Source: Streptomyces sp. NBC_00568 (GTDB taxonomy: Bacteria > Actinomycetota > Actinomycetes > Streptomycetales > Streptomycetaceae). From it: a stretch of DNA of 64,000 nt. Positions 43,694 to 52,155 of the stretch are shown here, one piece after another. The position numbers were made by a program, and so were the translations under genes. The stretch covers positions 1,302,001-1,366,000 of the forward strand of contig NZ_JAPENW010000001.1 of the NCBI RefSeq assembly GCF_026341855.1, given 5' to 3'. Below the pieces are notes generated by a model. It had not been told where the DNA came from and did no database searches. It saw nothing but the letters and a program-made list of their open reading frames with translations. Each line of letters begins with the position of its first letter. The first letter of the stretch is position 1.

Positions 43694-45295
43694 ATGACCG
43701 CTGCCTCCAGGGGGACTCCCCCCGGACTCCCCGTCCCCGACGTCGGCATTCCGCACGAGCTCGCACGCGACATGAGCATGGCCGAGCAGTACGACTACCT
43801 GCGGACGAAGCTCACACGGCGCCGCGCGCTCGTGGCGGCGAGCGCGTTCGCGGGCGGCGGGCTGCTGACCGGCTGCGCCTCGGGCGCCGAGGCCCCCGCA
43901 CGGACGGCGGCCGGCTCGTCGCCGCACCCGGCCACCGGCCGGGTGTCCGGCTCCGCCGTCACGCCGTTCGGCCGCCACCTCGCCTTCGGCGCGGATCCGA
44001 AGACCCAGATGCGGATCTCCTGGCAGGTGCCGTTCGCGGTCAGGAAGCCGTTCATCCGGGTGGGCCCGACGCCCTGGTCGCTGAGCCGCAGGATCGAGGC
44101 CGAGGTCCGCCACCTGCGCACACCGGGAATCGCCGGACAGCGGATGGCGCTGGACCAGTACTACGTGCACGCGGCCCTCGACCGGCTGCGCCCCGGGACG
44201 ACGTACTACTACGGCGTCGGCCACGAGGGCTTCGACCCGGCGAGCAAGGCGCGGCACTCCACGATCGGCCACTTCCGCACGGCGCCGGCGCACCCCGAGA
44301 AGTTCGTGTTCACCGCCTTCGGCGACCAGGGCGTCACGCCCGACGCGCTCGCCAACGACAAGGTGCTCCTCGGCCGCGGCCCGGCCTTCCACCTGCACGC
44401 GGGCGACATCTGCTACGCGGACGGGACCGGGCACGGCGAGGACTCGGACATCTACGACCCGGGGGCCTGGGACCTGTTCCTCAGGCAGACCGAGACGGTC
44501 GCGAAGTCGGTGCCGTGGATGGTGACGACCGGCAACCACGACATGGAGGCCTGGTACTCGCCGAACGGCTACGGCGGCCAGTCCGCGCGCTGGACGCTAC
44601 CCGGCAACGGCTTCGACTCCGAGCACGCGCCGGGCGTCTACTCCTTCGTCTACGGCAACGTCGGCGTCGTCGCCCTGGACGCCAACGACGTGTCGTACGA
44701 GATCCCCGCCAACAAGGGCTACTCGGGCGGCAGGCAGACGGCCTGGCTCGACAAGCGGCTCGGGGAGCTGCGCGGGCAGGTCGACTTCATCGTCGTCTTC
44801 TTCCACCACTGCGCCTACTCGACGTCGACGCACGCCTCCGACGGCGGTGTGCGCGACGCCTGGGTGCCGCTGTTCGCCAAGCACCAGGTGGACCTGGTGA
44901 TCAACGGACACAACCATGTGTACGAGCGTACCGACGCCATCAAGGGCGGCAGGGTGGGCAAGCAGGTGCCGGTGGGCGCCTCTACCGATCCGACCCGGGA
45001 CGGGATCGTGTACGTCACGGCGGGCGGGGCGGGCAAGAGCCTCTACCGGTTCCCCACCGGGGTCAGGGACAGCTTCGAGGGGAAGGTCACGCGCCGCGAG
45101 TCCATCGAGACCTTCCACTGGACGAAGTCGCAGCGGCAGAAGGCGGACACCGTGGAGTGGTCGCGGGTGCGGTACACCGGCTTCTCCTTCCTCTCGGTGG
45201 AGGCGGAGGCCGGCTCCTCACCCCGGCTCAAGGTGTCGGCGCTGGCCCAGAGCGGCGAGCGCATCGACCACTTCGAGGTGCGGCGCGGGAGCTGA
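43694..45295 (+). CDS. Tat-exported purple-acid-type metallophosphatase, probable lipoprotein
   Basis: 533-aa exported phosphatase. The N-terminus has TRRRALVAASAFAGGGLLTGC, a twin-arginine signal ending in a lipobox Cys. A fibronectin-III-like domain (about 90-190; LRPGTTYYYGVGHEG) precedes the calcineurin-like domain: FGDQG, HAGDICYADG, TTGNHDMEAW, FFHHCAYSTS, INGHNHVYER carry the dinuclear metal ligands. It probably scavenges phosphate from organic esters. ATG at 43694; the frame is open to 43433 across the leuB start, which is not credible. A duplicated 21-base end fragment follows the stop. Confidence 0.9.
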   Translation: MTAASRGTPPGLPVPDVGIPHELARDMSMAEQYDYLRTKLTRRRALVAASAFAGGGLLTGCASGAEAPARTAAGSSPHPATGRVSGSAVTPFGRHLAFGADPKTQMRISWQVPFAVRKPFIRVGPTPWSLSRRIEAEVRHLRTPGIAGQRMALDQYYVHAALDRLRPGTTYYYGVGHEGFDPASKARHSTIGHFRTAPAHPEKFVFTAFGDQGVTPDALANDKVLLGRGPAFHLHAGDICYADGTGHGEDSDIYDPGAWDLFLRQTETVAKSVPWMVTTGNHDMEAWYSPNGYGGQSARWTLPGNGFDSEHAPGVYSFVYGNVGVVALDANDVSYEIPANKGYSGGRQTAWLDKRLGELRGQVDFIVVFFHHCAYSTSTHASDGGVRDAWVPLFAKHQVDLVINGHNHVYERTDAIKGGRVGKQVPVGASTDPTRDGIVYVTAGGAGKSLYRFPTGVRDSFEGKVTRRESIETFHWTKSQRQKADTVEWSRVRYTGFSFLSVEAEAGSSPRLKVSALAQSGERIDHFEVRRGS

Positions 45296-45320
45296 GCACG
45301 GCGCGGCTCAGCACTTCGAG

Positions 45321-45351
45321 GTGCGGCGCGGGGCGTGGCCCCGCGCCGCAC
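45321..45351 (+). terminator. Terminator of the phosphatase gene
   Basis: Perfect 13-bp arms GTGCGGCGCGGGG (45321-45333) and 45339-45351, 5-base loop. The left arm is part of a 21-bp direct repeat (45269-45289 and 45312-45332) that copies the last codons of the phosphatase gene, so the terminator seems to have arisen partly by duplication. Confidence 0.75.
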
Positions 45352-45391
45352 CCCTGCGGGTGCGGCTCCCGGTCAGAAGAGGCGCCGGGCC

Positions 45392-45523
45392 TCAGTGGCC
45401 CGTCGCGCCGCCGTTGTCCCTGCGGTCCAGGGCACGCTGGAGCGCCGCGGCGGCGTTCTTGCGGTCGGACTCGCTGTTCGTACGGGAGAGGTGACGGACT
45501 CGGCGGACGGTCGTCTCGGCCAT
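45392..45523 (-). CDS. Small basic protein of unknown function (43 aa)
   Basis: 43-aa protein beginning MAETTVRRVRHLSRTNSESD, with a central amphipathic stretch KNAAAALQRALDRR and a Gly-rich end. ATG at 45523 with AGGAG 10 bases upstream; stop at 45392. No family recognised, but the ribosome site, codon bias and helix periodicity support a real gene. It is convergent with the phosphatase gene and precedes nothing on its strand except the terminator. Bases 45524-45727, upstream, hold its probable promoter. Confidence 0.65.
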   Translation of the reverse strand: MAETTVRRVRHLSRTNSESDRKNAAAALQRALDRRDNGGATGH

Positions 45524-45727
45524 GATGAATCGACTCCTTGCCTCCGGCGGAGCCCACACGGGCGGCCGGAAGTGCGGTGAGGGATTTACGAGACGCCGGA
45601 AGGGGCGGGGAGCGGTGCCGCAGGGGTTGCCTGCCAGGGGCTCCGGCTCACGACCGCCATTCGCTTGGTCGAGCGAGACGTTCGGCTCCTACAAAACTAG
45701 GCGAGGACCGGGCATCTGTCTCCACAA

Positions 45728-47161
45728 TTACTCGGACTTCCTACTATCTGAGACGGCGGATCGCGTCACACCGCTCCGACCAGGGACGACGGTCCGGACG
45801 GCATCACCCGCCCCGGGGTGCAGCCGCAGGGCTCCCACCGTCGGCAGCAGGCACAGCGCGCCCAGCACCACGAACGCGACGGCGTACGCCGACCGCGCTC
45901 CGCCGGTCAGGGCCTCGCCCCCGCGCAGCGCGACCGTGGCGATCGCGATCCCGAGCCCCGCGGCCAGTTGGTGCGAGGTCGCGAAGAGGGCGTTCGCGTC
46001 GCGCAGCCGCTCCTCCCCCGTCTCGCTGAACGCGATCGTCGCGTAGCCGCTGAGTCCGACCGAACGGGCGACACCGCCGGCGGCCACGACGATCGCGATC
46101 ACCGCGACCGGCGTCGACGCCGTGAACAGCGCGCAGCCCGCGGTGGTGACCGCGAGCCCCAGGGTGGAGACGACCAGCAGCGGCCGGAATCCGAACCGGT
46201 TGATCAGATACGTCGTCGCCGGCTTGATGCCGATGTTGCCCGCGAAGACGAACAGGACCACGGCACCCGACTTCACCGCGCTCCACCCGAAGGTCTCCTG
46301 GAAGAGCAGGGGCAGCAGGAAGGGGAGAGCCGAGACGACCGCCATGTAGAGGGAGCCGTCGAGCGCCGCGGCCCGGAAGGACGGGACGTCCAGGGTGCGC
46401 AGGTTGACCAGCGGATGCGCGGTGCGCAGCAGATGGCGTACGGCCGCCGCCAGGGCCACGACCGCGACGGCACCGGTCACGGCCGTCTCCGCCGGGCCGC
46501 TCCGGTCCCCGGACACCAGATGCGCGGTCCAGGTCAGGGCGGCGAGACCGACGCAGGTGAGCAGCATGCCGGGCACATCGAGCGGCGGCGCCCCGCCCGG
46601 CGTGCCCGGCGCGATGAGCCGGCGGGCGACGAGCAGGGCGACCACCCCGAGCGGCACGTTCAGGAGGAAGATCCAGTGCCAGGAGGCGTACGTGGTGATC
46701 ACGCCGCCGAGCAGCGGCGCGACGACCGGGGCGGCGAGGCCCGGCCACACGATGTAGGCGACCGCGCGCGGGAGGTCCCGCTTGGCGATCCCGGCGACCA
46801 CGACGAGCCGGCCGACCGGCACCATCATCGCGCCGCCCGCGCCCTGGAGGACCCGGGTCACGACGAGGACGCCGAGGCCGGGCGCGAGGGCGCAGGCCAG
46901 CGAGGCGAGGGTGAAGACCGTGATCGCGGCGAGGAGGACGCGGCGTGGACCGAACCGGGCGGTGAGCCAGCCGGAGAGGGGGACGAGGACGGCGAGGGTG
47001 ACGAGGTAGGCCGTCACGACCAGGCCGACCGAGGCGGGTGTGGTGTGCAGGTCGGCGGCTATCTGCGGGGCGGCGGTCGACACGATCGTGCCGTCCAGCA
47101 TCTCCATGAAGAAGCAGCCCGCGACCAGGAGCGCGGTGCCGCGCTGACGCGAATCCATCAT
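45728..47161 (-). CDS. MFS drug transporter (DHA2-like)
   Basis: 477-aa major-facilitator efflux protein with 12-14 predicted membrane helices. Typical drug:H+ antiporter signatures: LDGTIVSTAAPQIAADL (about motif D1), GWLTARFGPRRVLL (motif A), and GAGGAMMVPVGRLVVV (motif B/C region). Start taken at the ATG pair 47161/47158 (MMDSRQRGTALLVAG); the frame is open to 47197. It is divergent from a LysR gene, which probably controls it. Substrate unknown. Confidence 0.88.
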   Translation of the reverse strand: MMDSRQRGTALLVAGCFFMEMLDGTIVSTAAPQIAADLHTTPASVGLVVTAYLVTLAVLVPLSGWLTARFGPRRVLLAAITVFTLASLACALAPGLGVLVVTRVLQGAGGAMMVPVGRLVVVAGIAKRDLPRAVAYIVWPGLAAPVVAPLLGGVITTYASWHWIFLLNVPLGVVALLVARRLIAPGTPGGAPPLDVPGMLLTCVGLAALTWTAHLVSGDRSGPAETAVTGAVAVVALAAAVRHLLRTAHPLVNLRTLDVPSFRAAALDGSLYMAVVSALPFLLPLLFQETFGWSAVKSGAVVLFVFAGNIGIKPATTYLINRFGFRPLLVVSTLGLAVTTAGCALFTASTPVAVIAIVVAAGGVARSVGLSGYATIAFSETGEERLRDANALFATSHQLAAGLGIAIATVALRGGEALTGGARSAYAVAFVVLGALCLLPTVGALRLHPGAGDAVRTVVPGRSGVTRSAVSDSRKSE

Positions 47162-47228
47162 GGGTCCAGGTTCGGGGCGGACCATTACTGCACACAAGGT
47201 CCGATTGCTTCACGTAGCATTGCGTCCC

Positions 47229-48194
47229 ATGCAGCATTCACGGTCCCCCGCACGGGACGGGGCGTCCCCCCTCCCGGACATGAACCTGCTCCCCGCTCTC
47301 GACGCCCTTCTGCGCGCGGGCGGCGTCGCGGGCGCCGCGGCCGAACTGAGCGTGTCCCCCTCGGCGATGAGCCGCACCCTGGGCCGGCTGCGCCGGGTCG
47401 TCGGCGACCCGCTCCTCGTCCCGTCGGGCCGGGGCCTGACCCTCACGCCCCGCGCGCGGGAGATGCAGCCCGGGGTGCAGGCGGCGCTCGCGGCCGCCGT
47501 GGCCGCCCTCCACCCGCCCCGCGACATCGAACTTGCCTCCCTGCGAAGGGAGTTCAGGATCCGCACGAACGACGGGGTCGCGATGTCCCTGGGCTCTCCG
47601 CTGCTGGAGCTGGCGGCGCGGGAGGCACCCGGCGTGCGACTGCGGCTGTTGCCGGAGGGCGACGAGGACCCGGCGGACCTGCGCACCCATGTCGACCTGG
47701 ACGTCGGCGAGTTGCCGGAGGAACTGCCGCACGACGTGCGCAGCGCCGCCCTCCGGGTGCACCGGTACATGGCCGTCGCGCGCGCCGACGCCCCCTTCGC
47801 GCACGGCCCGTTGACCGCCGCCCGCTTCGCCGCGCTGCCCCACATCACGGTCACCCGGCGCGGCCGCACGCACAGCGTGGTGGACGAACGTCTCGCCGAA
47901 CTCGGCCTGAGCCGTGACGTCCTGGCCACCGCCCCCACCTACGGCGCGGCCTGCTTCTTCGCCCTGCGCACCGACGCACTGGCCCTGGTCCCCTCGGAGG
48001 TCGCGACCGAGGCGTGCCGGGCGATGCCGCTCGTGACCCTGGAGATTCCGCTGGACCTGCCGGAGGTGGTGTCGGCGCAGGCGTGGCACGTGCGACTGGA
48101 CACCGATCCGGCGCACCGGTGGCTCCGCGGGGCACTCACCCGCGTGGCCGGGGAGTTCGGCCCCGCCGTGGACGCGGCCCCCGCGACCGGCTGA
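47229..48194 (+). CDS. LysR-family regulator
   Basis: 321-aa LysR-type regulator. N-terminal winged helix about 18-78 (LLPALDALLRAGGVAGAAAELSVSPSAMSRTLGRLRR) and a PBP2-like effector domain to the C-terminus. ATG at 47229 (MQHSRSP) or the internal ATG at 47280 (MNLLPALDAL) are both possible; neither has a strong ribosome site. Divergent from an MFS exporter; the 67-base region between contains the LysR-like dyad ATTGC-N7-GCAT near 47201, so joint regulation is likely. No signal or membrane segment. Confidence 0.88.
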   Translation: MQHSRSPARDGASPLPDMNLLPALDALLRAGGVAGAAAELSVSPSAMSRTLGRLRRVVGDPLLVPSGRGLTLTPRAREMQPGVQAALAAAVAALHPPRDIELASLRREFRIRTNDGVAMSLGSPLLELAAREAPGVRLRLLPEGDEDPADLRTHVDLDVGELPEELPHDVRSAALRVHRYMAVARADAPFAHGPLTAARFAALPHITVTRRGRTHSVVDERLAELGLSRDVLATAPTYGAACFFALRTDALALVPSEVATEACRAMPLVTLEIPLDLPEVVSAQAWHVRLDTDPAHRWLRGALTRVAGEFGPAVDAAPATG

Positions 48195-48199
48195 CCGCT

Positions 48200-48311
48200 G
48201 CGCGGCCGACCCAGCGCGGCCGACCCAGCGCGGCCGACCCAGCGCGGCCGACCCAGCGCGGCCGACCCAGCGCGGCCGAGCTAGCGCGGCCGACTTGGCT
48301 CGGCCGCCTAC
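48200..48311. repeat. 14-bp tandem repeat array (GCGCGGCCGACCCA)
   Basis: Five identical 14-bp copies (48200-48269), two to three diverged copies (48270-48311), followed by two 16-bp copies of TACCGCGCCGCCGGCY (48309-48340). The array starts 5 bases after the LysR stop and occupies most of the gap to the acetyltransferase stop at 48393. No gene is supported here. Copy number probably varies between strains. Confidence 0.9.
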
Positions 48312-48392
48312 CGCGCCGCCGGCTTACCGCGCCGCCGGCCTACCCCGGTCGACCGACCGGTACGGCGGGCGCTCCGCCGGCACCCGTTCCGG

Positions 48393-48938
48393 TCAGAGCA
48401 CGTCGCCGTCCCGCCAGTCGAAGACCAGCCCGTACGCCGGGTCGAGGGGACCCACGGCCGCGCCGGGACGGACGAAGGTGGTTCCCTCCTCCTCGGGCAG
48501 GCGGCGGACGGCACCGTCCGGCGCCAGGACACAGACCTGGCCCGGCCAGAGCCGCCAGCCCCGGACCGTGTACAGGGCGGCCCCCTCCTCGCTCGCGGAG
48601 AGCGCGCCGAGCCCGTAGGCACTCTCGATGATCCGTTCCAGTTCCGCCATCACGCGCCCGCCGAGCCCCGTGCGCCGCACGTCCGCGCGAACGCCGACCG
48701 CCTCCACGTATCCGACGCGCAGTGAGCGGCCGCGGTGCAGGACGCGCCGCTGGATCACCGAGCCGTGCGCCGCGAGGCCCCGGCCGTCATGGACCAGGAC
48801 GTGCATGCCGCCGAGTCCGTGGTCCCAGTCCTCGTCCCTGAAGTCCCCGTCGAAGGCGTCCTCCAACAGGGCACGGGCGGCGCGGAGTTCGGCGGGGGCG
48901 AGGTCCGCGGTGTGGGCGATCCGCAGTCGGGTGGCCAT
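48393..48938 (-). CDS. Aminoglycoside 2'-N-acetyltransferase-type GNAT protein
   Basis: 181-aa GNAT acetyltransferase. It matches the AAC(2')-I enzymes known from mycobacteria and Providencia along its length (family length also 181 aa): FDGDFRDEDWDHGLGGMH, VIQRRVLHRGRSLRVGYVEAVGV, the acetyl-CoA loop RRTGLGGRVM, LGALSASEEGAALY and the C-terminal FDWRDGDVL. Known members acetylate aminoglycosides at the 2' position; whether this one confers resistance or has a house-keeping substrate cannot be told from sequence. ATG at 48938; open frame continues to 49010. No aminoglycoside biosynthesis genes are nearby. Confidence 0.88.
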   Translation of the reverse strand: MATRLRIAHTADLAPAELRAARALLEDAFDGDFRDEDWDHGLGGMHVLVHDGRGLAAHGSVIQRRVLHRGRSLRVGYVEAVGVRADVRRTGLGGRVMAELERIIESAYGLGALSASEEGAALYTVRGWRLWPGQVCVLAPDGAVRRLPEEEGTTFVRPGAAVGPLDPAYGLVFDWRDGDVL

Positions 48939-49115
48939 CCGGCCAGTATTCACACGGGAGACAGGAATCCCAGCCCTCTCACCGCGCCGACCCGGGGCGG
49001 CGGCGACCACACACGGGCGGCATCTAACCTTTAAAAACCCATTGACTGGTTAGATCCGTGCATGGTGAACTGCTCTCACCACCAAAGATGCTTTCAGGGG
49101 TTAGGGGATCCGATC

Positions 49116-50021
49116 ATGAGCAGCCACCCGGTCCACCACCGCACCACCACCGTCCGCGGCCACCGGATCGCCTACCGCGAGGCCGGCCCCGCGGACGCGC
49201 CCGTCCTGCTCCTGCTGCACGGCTTCCCGAGCAGCTCGCACATGTTCCGGGACCTGCTGCCGCTGCTCGCCGACCGCTACCACCTGGTCGCCCCCGACCA
49301 TCTCGGCTTCGGCCGCTCGGCCGCCCCGGCGGCCACCGACTTCCCCTACTCCTTCGACCGGCTGGCCGAGATCACCGAAGAGTTCACCGAGCAGCTCGGC
49401 CTCAAGGAGTACGCGCTCTACATCCAGGACTACGGCGCCCCGATCGGCCTGCGCCTCGCGCTCGCGCACCCCGAGCGGGTGACCGCGATCATCACGCAGA
49501 ACGGCAACGCGTACGAGGAGGGGCTGGGCGCCGAGGCCTGGGCTCCGGTGCTGGCGCTGATCGCGGAGCGCACACCCGAGACGGAGGCGCCGGTCCGGGC
49601 CATCAGCAGCCCCGACGGCATCCAGTGGCAGTACCTGACCGGCGTGCCGGACCCGACGCTGGTCAGCCCCGACGCCTACGAGCACGACGCGGCTCTGATG
49701 GCCCGCCCCGGCCAGCCGGAGATCCAGCTCGACCTGATCTCCGACTACGGCTCCAACTTCGCGCTCTACCCGGCCTTCCAGGAGTACTTCCGCACCAGCC
49801 GGGTCCCGCTCCTGGCGGTCTGGGGCAGTCACGACGAGATCTTCGTCCCGGAGGGCGCCCTCGCCTTCCGCCGCGACCTCCCGGACGCGGAGATCCATCT
49901 GCTCCCCACGGGCCACTTCGCCCTGGAGACGCACGCGGCACAGATCGCGGCCCTCGTCAGGGGCTTCCTCGGCCGGAGGGCAACGGCCGACGACCGGCAG
50001 TCGGGTCACCCGCACGACTGA
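49116..50021 (+). CDS. Haloalkane-dehalogenase-like alpha/beta hydrolase
   Basis: 301-aa alpha/beta hydrolase. The oxyanion region HGFPSSSHMFRDL (about 35-47), PDHLGFGRS, the nucleophile region YIQDYGAPIG with Asp105 (Asp, not Ser, so the dehalogenase/epoxide-hydrolase type), VWGSHDEIF as acid region and GHFALETH as catalytic His. Substrate unknown. ATG at 49116 with AGGGG; the frame is open to 49062. Upstream, CTAACC (49024-49029) and GGTTAG (49048-49053) form a wide dyad around TTGACT that may be a TetR-type operator. Confidence 0.88.
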   Translation: MSSHPVHHRTTTVRGHRIAYREAGPADAPVLLLLHGFPSSSHMFRDLLPLLADRYHLVAPDHLGFGRSAAPAATDFPYSFDRLAEITEEFTEQLGLKEYALYIQDYGAPIGLRLALAHPERVTAIITQNGNAYEEGLGAEAWAPVLALIAERTPETEAPVRAISSPDGIQWQYLTGVPDPTLVSPDAYEHDAALMARPGQPEIQLDLISDYGSNFALYPAFQEYFRTSRVPLLAVWGSHDEIFVPEGALAFRRDLPDAEIHLLPTGHFALETHAAQIAALVRGFLGRRATADDRQSGHPHD

Positions 50022-50071
50022 TCCTCGGCCGGGCATGCCACATCGGGCCCGGCAGAGGGAACGGTGACGGC

Positions 50072-50278
50072 ATGAGCGACACGACGAAAGCACTGCTCGA
50101 GGGCGGCCCGGACGACCTGTCCGAACGGATCGTCCCCGCCCCGGACCCCGGATCGGACGTGAAGATCGAGCTGCGCGGTGGATACGAACACTTCAGGCCG
50201 ACCCCACGTCACGCGGACTCGCCGGAGGGCCGGCTGCCCGTGTACGAGTGGTGGGAGCGGACGGAGTTGCCCGGATAG
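50072..50278 (+). CDS. DUF5988-like small protein
   Basis: 68-aa protein of a family conserved in Streptomyces (DUF5988-like, from memory). Marked by KALLEGGPDDLSERIV, VKIELRGGYEHFRPTPR and LPVYEWWERTE. Function unknown. ATG at 50072 with GAGGG 12 bases upstream. It lies 50 bases after the dehalogenase-like gene on the same strand and is followed by a strong bidirectional terminator. Confidence 0.8.
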   Translation: MSDTTKALLEGGPDDLSERIVPAPDPGSDVKIELRGGYEHFRPTPRHADSPEGRLPVYEWWERTELPG

Positions 50279-50301
50279 CTCCGCGGGGCCCGGAATGGGA
50301 A

Positions 50302-50345
50302 CCGCCCCCGCTCCACGGACGGGGGAGACCGTGGGGCGGGGGCGG
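50302..50345. terminator. Bidirectional terminator between DUF5988 gene and pruA
   Basis: Seventeen-pair stem (arms 50302-50318 and 50329-50345; one G-U pair) with a 10-base loop, between the plus-strand gene ending at 50278 and the minus-strand pruA ending at 50394. Confidence 0.85.
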
Positions 50346-50393
50346 AGTGGGTGACGGGCGGCCGGCCCGGGGGCCGACGGCCGCGTTGGGCTG

Positions 50394-52025
50394 TCAGCCC
50401 ATGTGCGGGTAGCCGTAGTCGGTCGGCGGAACCAGCGTCTCCTTGATGGCGCGGGTCAGCGTCCAGCGCATCAGGTTCTGCGGGGCGCCCGCCTTGTCGT
50501 TGGTGCCGGAGGCACGGCCGCCGCCGAAGGGCTGCTGGCCGACGACGGCGCCGGTCGACTTGTCGTTGATGTAGAAGTTGCCCGCCGCGTAGCGGAGCTT
50601 CTCCATCGTGTACGCGGCCGCCGCGCGGTCGCCGGAGATGACCGCGCCGGTGAGCGCGTAGTCGGACGCCGACTCCATCTGGGTCAGCATCTCGTCGTAC
50701 TTGTCGTCCTCGTAGACGTGCACGGCGAGGAAGGGACCGAAGTACTCGGTCGTGAAGACCTCGTTCTCCGGGTCCGAGCACTCGACGACGGTCGGGCGCA
50801 CGAAGTAGCCGACGGAGTCGTCGTACGAGCCGCCCGCGACGATCGTGCAGGTCGGGTCGGTCTTCGCGCGGTCGATGGCCGCCTTGTTCTTGGCGAAGGA
50901 CCGCTCGTCGATGACCGCGCCCATGAAGTTCGACAGGTCGGTGACGTCACCCATGGTCAGGTAGTCGACCTCGGCCGCGAAGTCCTCCTTGAAACCGGAG
51001 TTCCAGATGGAGGCCGGGATGTAGGCGCGGGAGCTCGCCGAGCACTTCTGGCCCTGGTACTCGAAGGAACCGCGGGTCAGGGCGGTCTTGAGGACCGCGC
51101 GGTCGGCCGACGGGTGGGCGACCACGAAGTCCTTGCCGCCGGTCTCGCCGACCAGACGCGGGTAGGAGCGGTACTTCTCGATGTTGTTGCCGACCGTCTT
51201 CCACAGGTACTGGAAGGTCTTGGTCGAGCCGGTGAAGTGGATGCCGGCGAGGTCGCGGTGCTCCAGGGCGACCTTGGAGACCTCGATGCCGTCGCCGGTG
51301 ACGAGGTTGATGACGCCCTTGGGCAGGCCCGCCTCCTCCAGGAGCTGCATCAGCAGCACGGCGGCGTGGGTCTGCGTCGGGGACGGCTTCCAGACGACGA
51401 CGTTGCCCATGAGCGCCGGAGCGGTGGGCAGGTTGCCCGCGATCGCGGTGAAGTTGAAGGGCGTGATCGCGTAGACGAAGCCCTCCAGCGGACGGTGGTC
51501 CATGCGGTTCCACACGCCCGGGGAGTTCGCCGGCGGCTGCTCGGCGAGGATCTGGCGGGCGTAGTGGACGTTGAAGCGCCAGAAGTCGACGAGCTCGCAG
51601 GGGGTGTCGATCTCGGCCTGCTGGGCGGTCTTCGACTGGCCGAGCATGGTGGAGGCGGCCAGCGTCTCGCGCCAGGGACCGGCCAGCAGCTCGGCGGCAC
51701 GCAGGATGATCGCCGCTCGGTCGTCGAAGGCCATCGCGCGCCAGGCGGGAGCGGCGGCGAGGGCCGCGTCGACGGCGTCCTGGGCGTCCTGCTGCGTGGC
51801 GTTGGCGTAGGTGCCGATGCGCGCCTTGTGGTTGTGCGGCTGCACGACGTCGATTCGGTCACCGCCGCCCATGCGCCGCTCGCCGCCGATGGTCATCGGC
51901 AGGTCGATCGGGTTCTCGGCCAGCTCCTTGAGCTTGGCCTCGAGGCGGACGCGCTCGGCCGAGCCGGGGGCGTAGCCGTGCACCGGCTCGTTGACGGGGG
52001 TGGGGACCTGGGTCACAGCGTCCAT
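50394..52025 (-). CDS. pruA: L-glutamate gamma-semialdehyde (P5C) dehydrogenase
   Basis: 543-aa aldehyde dehydrogenase-superfamily enzyme oxidising P5C/glutamate semialdehyde to glutamate with NAD, the second step of proline catabolism. Catalytic Cys in GQKCSASSR (about 325), catalytic Glu in LVGETGGKDF (about 291), NAD-binding FTGSTKTFQYLW (about 264-275) and PFNFTAIAGNLPTAPALMGN. N-terminal MDAVTQVPTPVNEPVHGYAPGSAE is typical of Streptomyces PruA. ATG at 52025. It follows the proline dehydrogenase gene on the same strand with 130 bases between. Confidence 0.95.
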   Translation of the reverse strand: MDAVTQVPTPVNEPVHGYAPGSAERVRLEAKLKELAENPIDLPMTIGGERRMGGGDRIDVVQPHNHKARIGTYANATQQDAQDAVDAALAAAPAWRAMAFDDRAAIILRAAELLAGPWRETLAASTMLGQSKTAQQAEIDTPCELVDFWRFNVHYARQILAEQPPANSPGVWNRMDHRPLEGFVYAITPFNFTAIAGNLPTAPALMGNVVVWKPSPTQTHAAVLLMQLLEEAGLPKGVINLVTGDGIEVSKVALEHRDLAGIHFTGSTKTFQYLWKTVGNNIEKYRSYPRLVGETGGKDFVVAHPSADRAVLKTALTRGSFEYQGQKCSASSRAYIPASIWNSGFKEDFAAEVDYLTMGDVTDLSNFMGAVIDERSFAKNKAAIDRAKTDPTCTIVAGGSYDDSVGYFVRPTVVECSDPENEVFTTEYFGPFLAVHVYEDDKYDEMLTQMESASDYALTGAVISGDRAAAAYTMEKLRYAAGNFYINDKSTGAVVGQQPFGGGRASGTNDKAGAPQNLMRWTLTRAIKETLVPPTDYGYPHMG

Positions 52026-52155
52026 TTTTTCCGTAACTCCTTGAGTCGAGCGGGTGGTTCGGTCTCAGCCCTTGGTGAGGATCGAGCGGGCGCTGTGCCT
52101 GCCCGGGGGACAACCCCCGGACCCTCGGCCGAAGCCGCGGCACAGCCAAGTGGAA

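Noticed and set aside
48200-48340. CRISPR-like array
   Set aside because: The units are contiguous 14- and 16-bp repeats with no spacers.
48393-48938. AAC(2') gene as a sign of an aminoglycoside biosynthesis cluster
   Set aside because: Neighbours are ordinary transport, regulatory and amino-acid genes; no sugar or cyclitol biosynthesis genes are present.
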